From: JARRNO01 sp037384885
Lineage (GTDB): Bacteria; Acidobacteriota; UBA4820; DSQY01
DNA: 23,990 nucleotides
Direction of reading: 5' to 3'
Assembly: GCA_037384885.1 (NCBI GenBank)
Contig: JARRNO010000041.1
Coordinates: forward strand, 1 to 23,990
A program made the position numbers and the translations under genes. This document shows positions 9,589-17,452 of this stretch, piece by piece. The notes under the pieces are model-generated. The model had not been told where the DNA came from. It saw only the letters and a program-made list of their open reading frames with translations, and searched no databases. Within the stretch, counting starts at the first letter, position 1, and each line of letters opens with the position of its first letter.

Positions 9589-9836
9589 CGGCGTTCCCGA
9601 GTCCGGAGACGCCGCAGCCGAAGGGAAAAGGCACTGAACTGCAGATGCGGCCCGGGAGCATGGCGCTTCGCGCTCTTCGGCGACCCCGGTTCCGCCGCGG
9701 TGAAAAGCGAGCTTGGATGCGCCTGGAAACTCGGAGCGCCGGCGGCCGATGCGCTTTGCGCGTAGCGAATCTTAACCGTGAGTCATAGACGCGGGAATAC
9801 CTCTGCGGGCAAGGATTTGAAAGGTAGGCTGTTGCG
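9589..9836. other. Non-coding stretch after the truncated MBL gene
   Basis: There is no credible gene. GC-rich sequence shows no codon pattern that I trust and no family match in any frame. It starts where the MBL gene loses homology and runs into the 116-bp repeat at 9837. A short piece near 9774 (accgtgagtc) recurs near 18435, so it probably belongs to the same type of intergenic repeat material. Confidence 0.5.
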
Positions 9837-9952
9837 GGATCGTTTCGCGAAGGCCTTCCTGGAATTCAAATGACGGAAGACCGGGCGAAGCCCGCATCCT
9901 CCAGCGTCTACCCTCTACCCTCTTCCCTTTCCCTTGGCGCGGCTTGCCGCGC
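9837..9952 (-). repeat. 116-bp interspersed repeat, copy 1 (inverted to copy 2)
   Basis: The reverse complement of 18445-18560 matches this stretch without gaps over 116 bases, with about 7 mismatches. It contains two hairpins: cgggcgaagcccg (9882-9894) and ggcgcggcttgccgcgcc (9936-9953, an 8-bp stem with a 2-base loop). It begins 18 bases downstream of the UbiA stop codon. Relative to the upstream gene, both copies face the same way. No T-run follows the hairpins, so an ordinary intrinsic terminator is not evident. Confidence 0.9.
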
Positions 9953-9969
9953 CAGCGGAGCGCCGTCGT

Positions 9970-10941
9970 CTAAAGCAGATACGCCAGTCCCAGACCGATT
10001 TGGGCGAACATCATCATGGCGTACATGTGCGTCCAGGAGGGATGGTTTTCGGTGTAGGCGAGGCTGTCGGGATCGCGAAGGATCAGCCAGACGGTGTAGC
10101 CGCCCCACAGGATGAGCAGGCCGCCGAGCAGAACGATCAGGAGGGGATTCCCCGTGAGCAGCCGTCCGCCGGAGGGCGCAGGAAGAAAGACGCCTGCGGG
10201 TAGCAGCAGCCAGGGCAGCACGAAAGCCGGCGCGATCATCCAGGCCGCGCGGCGGGGCCCGTACTTCACGGGAAGGGTGGCGCAGCCGCCGCGCCGGTCG
10301 CCTTCCATGTCCGAAAAATCCTTGGTGGACGACGCGCCCAGCAGGAAGAAAAAGAAGACGGCGCCGAGGTACCAGGGCTCTGCCACCGATACGAGGGCGA
10401 CCATGGACCAGCCGGCGACCTTCAGCAGTTCGCCGCGGGCGGCGGCGATCGTGACGTTCGCCCAGATCCCGTAGCGCTTGGTCCGCCCGAGGGCCGGCGA
10501 AGAATAGATGAAGGTGCATAGCAGTCCGGCTGCGTAAATCCAGAAACAGGCGTGGGCGTACCACGGGGCCCAGGTCCGGGCGGCGAAGCTCGAATCGAAA
10601 GGCGGCGGAACGATCCACCAGATAGGCGCGAGCGCCAGAATGTACATGACCGTCGACACCACCCAGGCCTGTGCGACGCCGATCTCGCCCGTGCAAAGGG
10701 GGCGGCCGGGCTTGTTTTTCCTGTCGATTTCCAGGTCGTGGATCTGGTTGATGATGTTGGAGGCTGCGTTCATGAGCGAGGCGCAGAAGGATCCCACCAC
10801 CAGGGACCAGAACAGGGGCCAATTGAAGTGCGGGTGGAGGTTGTGCGCCGAGCCCCAGGCGCAGGCCGACCCTGAAAGAATGCCCAGCAAGGGCGGCAGC
10901 AGGGTAAAGGGCCGTGTCATGCGAATCCAGGGCTTGATCAT
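9970..10941 (-). CDS. UbiA-family prenyltransferase
   Basis: This is an integral membrane enzyme that transfers a prenyl group from prenyl diphosphate to an acceptor. The first Asp-rich motif is NQIHDLEIDRKNKPGRPL (Asn65, Asp69, Asp73) and the second is KDFSDMEGDRRGG (Asp208, Asp211, Asp215). Both are required for Mg-diphosphate binding and both are intact. The rest is strongly hydrophobic with about eight to nine membrane segments; 323 residues is normal. The second motif and the RYGIWANV region remind me of chlorophyll synthase/tocopherol-type members, but this is an impression. The start is ATG 10941, whose A is shared with the TAA stop of the upstream kinase (TAATG), indicating coupled translation; a longer reading with 48 extra residues would overlap the kinase and is not UbiA-like. 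The acceptor is unknown. Confidence 0.9.
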   Translation of the reverse strand: MIKPWIRMTRPFTLLPPLLGILSGSACAWGSAHNLHPHFNWPLFWSLVVGSFCASLMNAASNIINQIHDLEIDRKNKPGRPLCTGEIGVAQAWVVSTVMYILALAPIWWIVPPPFDSSFAARTWAPWYAHACFWIYAAGLLCTFIYSSPALGRTKRYGIWANVTIAAARGELLKVAGWSMVALVSVAEPWYLGAVFFFFLLGASSTKDFSDMEGDRRGGCATLPVKYGPRRAAWMIAPAFVLPWLLLPAGVFLPAPSGGRLLTGNPLLIVLLGGLLILWGGYTVWLILRDPDSLAYTENHPSWTHMYAMMMFAQIGLGLAYLL

Positions 10942-12488
10942 TACAGGACCTTTCCGGCCAGGATGAGACGCAGGTAGATCCATGCGCCGTGGATGCCCTG
11001 GGGCAGCCAGATCAACGACCCGGCCAGGCCGCCGATGAAGAGGTGGATGATTTCCTTCGAGAAATAGCGCGGCTTGTTGTTCCACTCATTGAGGACCGAC
11101 TCCAAAAAGAAGCAGAAAACAAACGCCAGGGCCATGACGGCGACGGACGCCGGCCTGAGGAATCCCGCGCCGCTTCTTACAATTCCTCCGGTCGCAATAG
11201 AGGAGGAGAGTCCCCATCCGGCCAGGATCACAACGAGGCCGGCGATCAGCCCGGCGGCCGATCCGAACCAGGACACGGCGCCCACGTCGCCCGGCTTGGC
11301 CCGCCGCCCATGAAGCAGGGAAAAGGCGGCGCCCTTGGAGGCTTTGCCGAATTCTGACGCGGCCGTATCCCCGGCGTAGACCGCCAGGGACACCACGAAG
11401 GCGGGAAAGGACAGCAGCGCGAAAACGGCCGGGATGAAGCCCTTTGAAAAGACCGACCCTGACAGGCGCTTGCCCCCGTGGCCCTCCTGGATGCCCCTCG
11501 ACTCCTTGGCATGTTTGCCGTAGTACGTGCTGAAGTTCGCGATGACGTAGAAGAGCAGCAGCACCAGGTATCCGGGCCAGCCAAGGCCCAGGATCACGGC
11601 GATGCCGAAAGCCATGCCCAAAAGGCAGGCGCTGAGGCTCACCCACCGGAAAAAGTAGGCCGCCAGGGCGATGGCAATATTCACCGCGATGAGCACGCCC
11701 CATTCCGCCAGGCGTCTCCCGGTATAGATCCCCGGGTGAAAAAGCGCCGGAAGCGGGCTGTCGTACCCATGTCCCACGTAGCTCAACGCGAGCCACGCCA
11801 TGAGCGGAACGGTCAGGTTGTCGTCGATCTGCCCCGGCAGCGTCTCCACCACGGCGGCGCAGAAAACCGCCAGAATGAAATAGGGCAGCCAGGGCATGAA
11901 AGAAGACCACTGCCATTGAAAAGCGTGCGGCTGCACGCCCAGAGCGTGGAAGTCCACGAAGGGGAGCGGCAGCAGCGGAAAAATGAAACAAGCGGCAAGA
12001 ATAGAAGCGGCCAGTCCAAAGACCATAAAGCCCGCCATGCCGGTCCAGCGCTTACCGGGATTCCAGGGCAGCGCAGGTCCCTTCAGGAACATGCCCGCCA
12101 GGCCGCCGAAGGAATCGCCGAAGGCCAGGACCGCCCAGGCGGCGCCCACGATCATCATGGCCGCCTTCATGGGCAGGAGGATCTCCGCGCTGGGCAGAGA
12201 CGCCCCGGTTGGGAAGACGACCCTGCTTCCCCATCCGAAGCTCAGCACCATGAGCACCAGGACGATGAAGGGATACCCGATCATGCCCGAATACCCGCGC
12301 GCTTCCTCCTCGGGCCGGAGCAGCTTCTTGTAGCCGTAATGGGGAAAGAGCCAGAGGTTGTGGACGATGGCGATCACCGCGCAGAGCGCCGCCTGGACAG
12401 GCGTGAGCCAGCGCAGCGCCAGGGCGAAGAGCCCCATGGCCATGTGCAGGACTTTCCGGATCACTTCCCGGCCGGTTCCGGGCTTCAT
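10941..12488 (-). CDS. Fused VTE5-like (phytol/dolichol kinase) and VTE6/DUF92-like (prenyl phosphate kinase) membrane protein
   Basis: This is a 515-residue polytopic membrane protein with two homologous regions. The N-terminal half (about residues 5-260) has the features of CTP-dependent dolichol/phytol kinases: REVIRKVLH near the start, FGDSFGGLAGMFLKG (about 123-137) and ETLPGQIDDNLTVPL (215-229). The C-terminal half (about 265-510) is DUF92-like, with YAGDTAASEFGKASKG (371-386) and GAVSWFGSAAG. In plants and cyanobacteria the two activities (VTE5, VTE6) are separate proteins that convert phytol to phytyl phosphate and then phytyl diphosphate. Fusion and direct coupling to a UbiA enzyme suggest an alcohol-to-diphosphate salvage route. 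ATG 12488 was chosen for its ggaaagg site; an upstream ATG at 12542 adds 18 unconserved residues. The prenyl substrate is unknown. Confidence 0.8.
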   Translation of the reverse strand: MKPGTGREVIRKVLHMAMGLFALALRWLTPVQAALCAVIAIVHNLWLFPHYGYKKLLRPEEEARGYSGMIGYPFIVLVLMVLSFGWGSRVVFPTGASLPSAEILLPMKAAMMIVGAAWAVLAFGDSFGGLAGMFLKGPALPWNPGKRWTGMAGFMVFGLAASILAACFIFPLLPLPFVDFHALGVQPHAFQWQWSSFMPWLPYFILAVFCAAVVETLPGQIDDNLTVPLMAWLALSYVGHGYDSPLPALFHPGIYTGRRLAEWGVLIAVNIAIALAAYFFRWVSLSACLLGMAFGIAVILGLGWPGYLVLLLFYVIANFSTYYGKHAKESRGIQEGHGGKRLSGSVFSKGFIPAVFALLSFPAFVVSLAVYAGDTAASEFGKASKGAAFSLLHGRRAKPGDVGAVSWFGSAAGLIAGLVVILAGWGLSSSIATGGIVRSGAGFLRPASVAVMALAFVFCFFLESVLNEWNNKPRYFSKEIIHLFIGGLAGSLIWLPQGIHGAWIYLRLILAGKVL

Positions 12489-12571
12489 AACCGCCGCCTT
12501 TCCGCGGCGGTTCGGGCATCCCCCGTCATGCTCCACCTCCATCCTGACTTCATCAATCTTGCGGAATTATT

Positions 12572-13843
12572 CTACGCCTGCGTGTCATCCTCATGGAGAC
12601 GGTCCACGCGTCCCCCGAGGGCGGAGAGGCGCCTTTCCAGGCGCTCGTAGCCCCGGTCCAGGTGGTAAATTCTGCGGATCTCCGTGACGCCCTCGGCGCA
12701 GAGCCCGGCGATGACAAGGCCGGCGGAGGCTCTCAAATCGCTCGCCATGACGGGCGCTCCCGTGAGCGGCGTCGAGCCGACCACCACGGCCACGTTGCCG
12801 TCCACCTGGATGTCGGCCCCCATTCGGATCAGCTCCGAAACGTGCATGAAGCGGTTCTCGAAGATCGTTTCCTTGACGGTGCCCGCTCCTTCGGCCTGCG
12901 TGAGCAGCGCCATGAACTGCGCCTGCAGGTCGGTCGGAAAGCCTGGGTAGGGGGCGGTGGTGACGTTGACGGATGCCAATCCTCCGGGCGCCCACACGTG
13001 GACGCTGTGGTCCTCGATTTCGGCCTTGCCGCCCATGGCCCGGAGTTTTTCCAGCAGCACGTCCAGGTGGACCGGCTCAAGGGAGGTCACCGTGACGTCG
13101 CCTCCGGTGGCCAGGGCCGCGATGAGCAGCGTTCCGGCCTCCACGCGGTCGGGAATGCAGGCGTGTTCCGCCCCGTGAAGACTTCGCCCGCCTTCCACGC
13201 TGAGCGTGTCTGTTCCGATTCCGTCCACCGCTGCGCCCATCCGGACCAGCAGCCGGGCCAGGTCGCCGATTTCCGGCTCGCGGGCGGCGTTGTGAATCAC
13301 TGTCGTTCCTTCGGCCGCAGCAGCCGCCATGAGGACGTTTTCCGTCGCACCGACGCTTACCGTGTCAAAAACCACGTCGCCGCCTTTCAGCTTCCCGGCG
13401 CGGGCTTCGATGTAGCCGTGTTCGATTTCGATCTGTGCACCCAGCGCCGCCAGGCCTTTCAGGTGCTGGTCCACCGGCCGGGTGCCGATCGCACATCCGC
13501 CCGGAAGTGAAACCCGGGCCCTCCCGAATCGGGCCAGGAGCGGCCCGAGCACCGCCACGCTCGCCCGCATCCGGCGAACCAGGTCGTAGGGCGCCTCGGG
13601 TTTCGAAACCGAACTTGCCGTAATCGTCATCGGGCCGCCGGGCTTACCTTCGATGCCTGCTCCGAGGTATTTCAGCAGGTCAGCCATAAAGGCGATGTCC
13701 CTCAGTTCCGCGGTGTCCCTCAATGTCACCGGGCTGTCCGTCAGAAGAGCAGCGGCCATGCACGGCAACAGCGCATTCTTTGCGGGCCTGACGGGCACGG
13801 TCCCGGTGAGCGGGACGCCGCCCTGGATGCGAAATAGATCCAT
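12572..13843 (-). CDS. murA: UDP-N-acetylglucosamine 1-carboxyvinyltransferase
   Basis: This is the first committed step of peptidoglycan synthesis: transfer of enolpyruvate from PEP to UDP-GlcNAc in the cytosol. It has 423 residues with the two-fold EPSP-synthase-like repeats. The catalytic cysteine is Cys117 in SLPGGCAIGTRPVDQHL, so fosfomycin sensitivity is expected at this residue; Lys22-Asn23 (RPAKNALLP) are the substrate-contacting pair. The usual S-G before AKN is replaced by R-P, a mild departure. Late motifs PTDLQAQFMALL and DLRASAGLVIAGL are typical. The start at 13843 follows a strong agggaggt ribosome site; a longer frame up to 13939 has no MurA homology. It is 83 bases upstream of the kinase gene in the same direction. 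MurA has no obvious metabolic link to the kinase/UbiA pair, so co-transcription may be incidental. Confidence 0.95.
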   Translation of the reverse strand: MDLFRIQGGVPLTGTVPVRPAKNALLPCMAAALLTDSPVTLRDTAELRDIAFMADLLKYLGAGIEGKPGGPMTITASSVSKPEAPYDLVRRMRASVAVLGPLLARFGRARVSLPGGCAIGTRPVDQHLKGLAALGAQIEIEHGYIEARAGKLKGGDVVFDTVSVGATENVLMAAAAAEGTTVIHNAAREPEIGDLARLLVRMGAAVDGIGTDTLSVEGGRSLHGAEHACIPDRVEAGTLLIAALATGGDVTVTSLEPVHLDVLLEKLRAMGGKAEIEDHSVHVWAPGGLASVNVTTAPYPGFPTDLQAQFMALLTQAEGAGTVKETIFENRFMHVSELIRMGADIQVDGNVAVVVGSTPLTGAPVMASDLRASAGLVIAGLCAEGVTEIRRIYHLDRGYERLERRLSALGGRVDRLHEDDTQA

Positions 13844-13865
13844 GAAGTACCTCCCTGGCCCGCCC

Positions 13866-13871
13866 ATTATA
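13866..13871 (-). promoter_or_regulatory. Extended -10 promoter element for murA operon
   Basis: On the minus strand the bases read TGCTATAAT, a perfect TATAAT with the TGn extension of sigma-70 extended -10 promoters. It lies 22 bases upstream of the murA start codon, in the murA/buk divergent gap. The corresponding -35 position (around 13889-13894) is weak, as is common with extended -10 elements. Confidence 0.5.
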
Positions 13872-13980
13872 GCAGGACGGCCGCTTTCCTGACGCCCCGG
13901 CCGGCTCTTTCCGGCGCCGGAGCGGAGCCTCGAGTCCATGGGCCATGTCCCCCAAGATGGCCGTCCCTGCGGCGATTGCT

Positions 13981-14010
13981 TTGAAAGGGAAAGCCCCGAA
14001 AGCTTATGCT
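13981..14010 (+). promoter_or_regulatory. Candidate sigma-70 promoter for buk-iorA-iorB-ptb
   Basis: TTGAAA (13981-13986) and TATGCT (14005-14010) are separated by 18 bases and lie directly upstream of buk. Transcription would begin about 12 bases before the ATG, leaving just room for the ggag ribosome site. The match is moderate, and the short leader makes it uncertain. Confidence 0.35.
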
Positions 14011-14028
14011 TTGTTGTGGAGATCGAAG

Positions 14029-15096
14029 ATGAGCGATGAGAAAAGAATTCTTGTAATCAATCCCGGTTCGACCGCCACGCGCCTGGCCCTTTACCGCGGC
14101 CGGACGGCCGAGGCCGAAGAAGAAGTCTCTGTGGACAAGCTGCCTGGGGGCGTGGCCGACCAGCTGCCGGCCCACGTGGAGGCCATCCGGCGCTTTCTCG
14201 AAAGGCACGGCGACAGCCCGCTACACGCCGTGGTGGGCCGCGGCGGCCTCGTCCGGCCCGTGCCGTCCGGGACGCTCGCCGTCAACGACGCCATGCTCGA
14301 AGACGCCCGCATCGGCTACCAGGGCGAGCACGTTTCCAACCTGGGCTGCCTCGCGGCCAACGCGATTGCCGCGCATTACGGTATTCCCGCCTACGTGGTC
14401 GATCCTGTCGCCGTGGACGAATTCACGCCCCATGCACGGCTCACCGGCCTCCCGTCCATCAAGCGCCAGGCCCTCTCTCACGCACTCAACCTTCACGCCG
14501 CCGCGAGAAAGGCATGCGAACAGACGGGAGTTCCCTATGAAGAGAGCCGTTGGGTCGTGGCGCACCTCGGCGGGGGCTTTTCCATCGTTCCCATGGAGGG
14601 CGGAAAGATCCTCGATGCGAACAACGCCAATTCCGGCGGTCCGTTTTCACCCACGAGGGCGGGGACCCTTCCCACCCAGTCCCTCATCAAGCTTTGTTTT
14701 TCCGGCGACTACTCCCAGGAAGAACTCAAGGCCATGACCACCAAGAAGGGCGGCCTGAAGGCCCATCTCGGCACTGAAGACGCCCGCGAGGTGGAGCGCC
14801 GCATTCAGGAAGGGGATCAGCAGGCCAAGCTCGTCTTCGAATCCATGGCCTACCAGGTGGCCAAGGAAATCGGCGCCATGGCGGCCGTCCTGTCCGGCAA
14901 AATCCACGGCGTGATCCTCACCGGCGGTCTGGCCCATCGCGACAGTTTCTGCAAAATGGTCACGGACCGCATCGCCTTTCTGGGCCCGGTGCATCGCTTC
15001 CCGGGCGCCTTCGAAATGGAAGCCCTCGCCTTCGGCGCCCTCCGGGTCCTCGAGGGAGAGGAACAAGCCATTCCCTACCCAGGAGAAACTTCATGA
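14029..15096 (+). CDS. buk: Butyrate kinase
   Basis: The enzyme catalyses acyl phosphate + ADP to carboxylate + ATP, the energy-conserving last step of acyl-CoA fermentation. It belongs to the acetate/butyrate kinase (ASKHA) superfamily; its 355 residues agree with Buk rather than the longer AckA. Recognisable segments are ILVINPGSTATRLALY at the N-terminus, VVGRGGLVRPVPSGTLAVND, VVAHLGGGFSI, NANSGGPFSPTRAGTLP and GVILTGGLAHRD. The start at ATG 14029 has a ggag site 7-8 bases before it; a longer frame from 13945 lacks homology. Its stop overlaps the iorA start (ATGA), so it leads a four-gene operon with iorA, iorB and ptb. Given iorAB, the physiological substrate may be an aryl-acetyl or branched-chain acyl phosphate rather than butyryl phosphate; this is inferred. 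Confidence 0.93.
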   Translation: MSDEKRILVINPGSTATRLALYRGRTAEAEEEVSVDKLPGGVADQLPAHVEAIRRFLERHGDSPLHAVVGRGGLVRPVPSGTLAVNDAMLEDARIGYQGEHVSNLGCLAANAIAAHYGIPAYVVDPVAVDEFTPHARLTGLPSIKRQALSHALNLHAAARKACEQTGVPYEESRWVVAHLGGGFSIVPMEGGKILDANNANSGGPFSPTRAGTLPTQSLIKLCFSGDYSQEELKAMTTKKGGLKAHLGTEDAREVERRIQEGDQQAKLVFESMAYQVAKEIGAMAAVLSGKIHGVILTGGLAHRDSFCKMVTDRIAFLGPVHRFPGAFEMEALAFGALRVLEGEEQAIPYPGETS

Positions 15097-16850
15097 ACAA
15101 GCGATTGATGCTCGGCAACGAAGCCGTGGCGCGCGGCGCATGGGAAGCCGGCGCCGCCTTCGGGACGGGCTATCCGGGAACCCCCAGCACGGAAATCCTG
15201 GAAGCCCTCGCCCAATATAAGGATGTGGAAACCCAGTGGGCTCCCAACGAAAAGGTGGCCTACGAAGTGGCCATGGGCGCGGTGCTGGCCGGCGCCAGGA
15301 CCCTCGTCACCATGAAGCACGTGGGGCTGAACGTGGCGGCCGATCCGCTCTTTTCGTCCTCGTACATGGGCGTTCACGGCGGCCTGGTGGTGGTCTCCGC
15401 CGACGATCCGGGCATGCACTCGAGCCAGGACGAGCAGGACAACCGCTATCTGGCGCGCGCCGCCAAGGTCCTCATGCTCGAACCGGCCGACGTGGAAGAG
15501 GCCCGCTGGATGACCCGCGAAGCCTTCGCCCTGTCCGAGCGCTTCGATTCGCCCGTCATTCTTCGCATGACCACACGGGTCTGCCACCAGACAGGCGTCG
15601 CCCTGATGCACGACCGCGAAGAGGCCGGAGTCAAGGGCTATAAGAAAGACATTCCCAAGAACGTCCTGCTGCCCAGCCACTCCCGGCAGCGGCGGCACAA
15701 CGTGGAAGACCGCCTGCGTGAAGCCCTGGCCTTCGGCAATGAGAGCGATTTCTTCAATCCCATCATCGAGGGGACCTCGCACGTGGGCGTCGTGACCTCC
15801 GGCGTCAGCTTCGGCTACGTTCGCGAGGCCGTGCCCGACGCTTCCGTTCTGAAGATCGGCCTGAGCAATCCCATCCCCATGGACCGGATCCGGAAATTCG
15901 CCGCCACGGTGAAAAAGCTCTACGTGGTAGAAGAGCTGGAGCCCTACCTCGAAGAGGCCATGCTGGCGGCCGGTGTCGAGGTGGAAGGCAAGGTCCTCAG
16001 ACCCTATACGGGGGAGCTCAACATCAGCCTCGTGGAGAAAATGCTCTTGGGGAAGGCCAGCCACCAGTCTGAAATCGACCTGGGCGGTCTCGAGGTTCCG
16101 CCGCGCCCGCCCACGCTCTGTCCCGGCTGCGGCCACCGCAGCATGTTTACCCTGTTCAGGGACATGCACCTGCGCGTCATGGGCGACATCGGCTGCTACA
16201 CGCTCGGGGCCCTCAAGCCCTTGAAGGCGATGGACTCCTGCATGTGCATGGGGGCGTCGCTCGGCATGGCCGAAGGGCTTGAAAAGTTCGGCGGAGAGAA
16301 GGAAAAGGGAAAGACCGTCGGCGTCATCGGCGATTCCACCTTCTTCCATTCCGGCGTTCCCACCATCATCGATATGCTCTATAACAAGAGCACCACCACC
16401 GTCGTGATTCTGGACAACAGCGTGACGGCCATGACCGGCGCCCAGCCGCATCCCGGCACCGGAAAGGACATCCACGGCGGCGAAGCTCCGAAACTGAATG
16501 TCGCGGATGTCTGCCGGGCGCTCGGCGTCCGGCGGGTGGTCCAGGTGGATCCCTACGACATGGAGAATGCGAAAAAGGTTCTCGAAGAGGAGCTGGCGGC
16601 GAAAGAACTCTCCGTCGTCGTGGCCGTGGCGCCCTGTGTGCTCGCCCACCGGGTGACGCTGGGCGCACCCGTGGATATCGACCTGGAGCTCTGCAACCGT
16701 TGTGGCGCCTGCGTCCGGGTGGGATGCATGGCGCTTCACGAGCAGGAAGGCTTCCCTGAAATCGATCCCGACCTTTGCAACGGGTGCGGCGTCTGCGCGC
16801 AGGTCTGCGAAGAAGCGGCCATCACCCTGCACCGGGAGCCGGTGTCATGA
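15093..16850 (+). CDS. iorA: Indolepyruvate:ferredoxin oxidoreductase, alpha subunit
   Basis: This is the catalytic subunit of the thiamine diphosphate/iron-sulfur enzyme that converts aryl pyruvates and CoA to aryl-acetyl-CoA, CO2 and reduced ferredoxin. Order of domains: N-terminal pyrimidine-binding domain (GNEAVARGAWEAG, GYPGTPSTEI), TPP-binding domain after CPGCGH (Cys343), with GDIGCYTLG and GVIGDSTFFHSG, and a C-terminal 2x[4Fe-4S] ferredoxin domain from residue 534 (CNRCGACVRVGC, CNGCGVCAQVC). The first cluster has the CxxCxxCxxxxC spacing known in IorA. Its 585 residues are typical. An aggag site lies 7 bases before the ATG, and the gene overlaps buk by 4 bases and the long start option of iorB by 4. 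A large open frame on the opposite strand over the same bases is only a shadow of its codon bias. Confidence 0.95.
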   Translation: MNKRLMLGNEAVARGAWEAGAAFGTGYPGTPSTEILEALAQYKDVETQWAPNEKVAYEVAMGAVLAGARTLVTMKHVGLNVAADPLFSSSYMGVHGGLVVVSADDPGMHSSQDEQDNRYLARAAKVLMLEPADVEEARWMTREAFALSERFDSPVILRMTTRVCHQTGVALMHDREEAGVKGYKKDIPKNVLLPSHSRQRRHNVEDRLREALAFGNESDFFNPIIEGTSHVGVVTSGVSFGYVREAVPDASVLKIGLSNPIPMDRIRKFAATVKKLYVVEELEPYLEEAMLAAGVEVEGKVLRPYTGELNISLVEKMLLGKASHQSEIDLGGLEVPPRPPTLCPGCGHRSMFTLFRDMHLRVMGDIGCYTLGALKPLKAMDSCMCMGASLGMAEGLEKFGGEKEKGKTVGVIGDSTFFHSGVPTIIDMLYNKSTTTVVILDNSVTAMTGAQPHPGTGKDIHGGEAPKLNVADVCRALGVRRVVQVDPYDMENAKKVLEEELAAKELSVVVAVAPCVLAHRVTLGAPVDIDLELCNRCGACVRVGCMALHEQEGFPEIDPDLCNGCGVCAQVCEEAAITLHREPVS

Positions 16851-16870
16851 ACAGCAATCAGGAGACTGGG

Positions 16871-17452
16871 ATGGAAATCACCAACATCATGCTGTCCGGC
16901 GTCGGCGGGCAGGGAATCCTCACCAGCGGCCGCGTGCTCGCGCTGGCCGCCATGGACGCCGGTCTGGATGTCAAGATGAGCGAGGTTCACGGCATGGCCC
17001 AGCGGGGCGGCAACGTCGACACGCACGTCCGCATTGGAAAAGAAGTCCCCGCCTCGCTGATTCCCAAGGGCGGGGCCCATTTTCTCGTGTCCTTCGAGAA
17101 GCTCGAAGCGCTGCGCTACCTGGAATACCTCCGGCCGGACGCCACGGCGTTTGTTTCCCGGCAGGAAATTCCGCCGCTGACCCAGAACCTGAAAGCGGGA
17201 AAGGGATACGTCCAGGACCTGGACCGGATCCTGGAAGAAATGGCGCCGTCGGTGTTCTGGGTGGACGCGGTGGACATCGCCCGCGAGCTGGGCGATATCC
17301 GCATGGTGAACATGATCCTGCTCGGCGCGCTGGCCAACCGCCTTCCCCTGACCATGGAAAACTGGGAGGCGGCGCTTGCCCAGCGGTTCAAAGAGAAGAT
17401 CCGCCCGCTCTGCCGCAAAGCTTTTCAGAGAGGATGGGACCATGGGTCGTGA
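16871..17452 (+). CDS. iorB: Indolepyruvate:ferredoxin oxidoreductase, beta subunit
   Basis: This is the gamma-type subunit partner of IorA in 2-oxoacid:ferredoxin oxidoreductases. It has 193 residues with the family opening ITNIMLSGVGGQGILTSGRV, then KMSEVHGMAQRGGNVDTHVR and ADALE-like LVSFEKLEALRYL. I prefer ATG 16871, 6 bases after an aggag site and directly before the conserved opening. An alternative ATG at 16847 overlaps the iorA stop (ATGA) and would add eight residues. The 3' end overlaps ptb by 11 bases. Together with iorA it forms the two-subunit enzyme normally used in peptide and amino-acid fermentation. Confidence 0.93.
   Translation: MEITNIMLSGVGGQGILTSGRVLALAAMDAGLDVKMSEVHGMAQRGGNVDTHVRIGKEVPASLIPKGGAHFLVSFEKLEALRYLEYLRPDATAFVSRQEIPPLTQNLKAGKGYVQDLDRILEEMAPSVFWVDAVDIARELGDIRMVNMILLGALANRLPLTMENWEAALAQRFKEKIRPLCRKAFQRGWDHGS

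Noticed and set aside
11478..12650. 390-residue open frame on the plus strand opposite the prenyl kinase
   Set aside because: The antisense strand encodes clear kinase motifs; this frame is charged, low-complexity and without hydrophobic-core pattern.
15075..16832. 585-residue open frame on the minus strand opposite iorA
   Set aside because: It is exactly antisense to a well-supported gene, has no family signature and is rich in His/Gly/Asp as expected from mirrored GC-rich codons.
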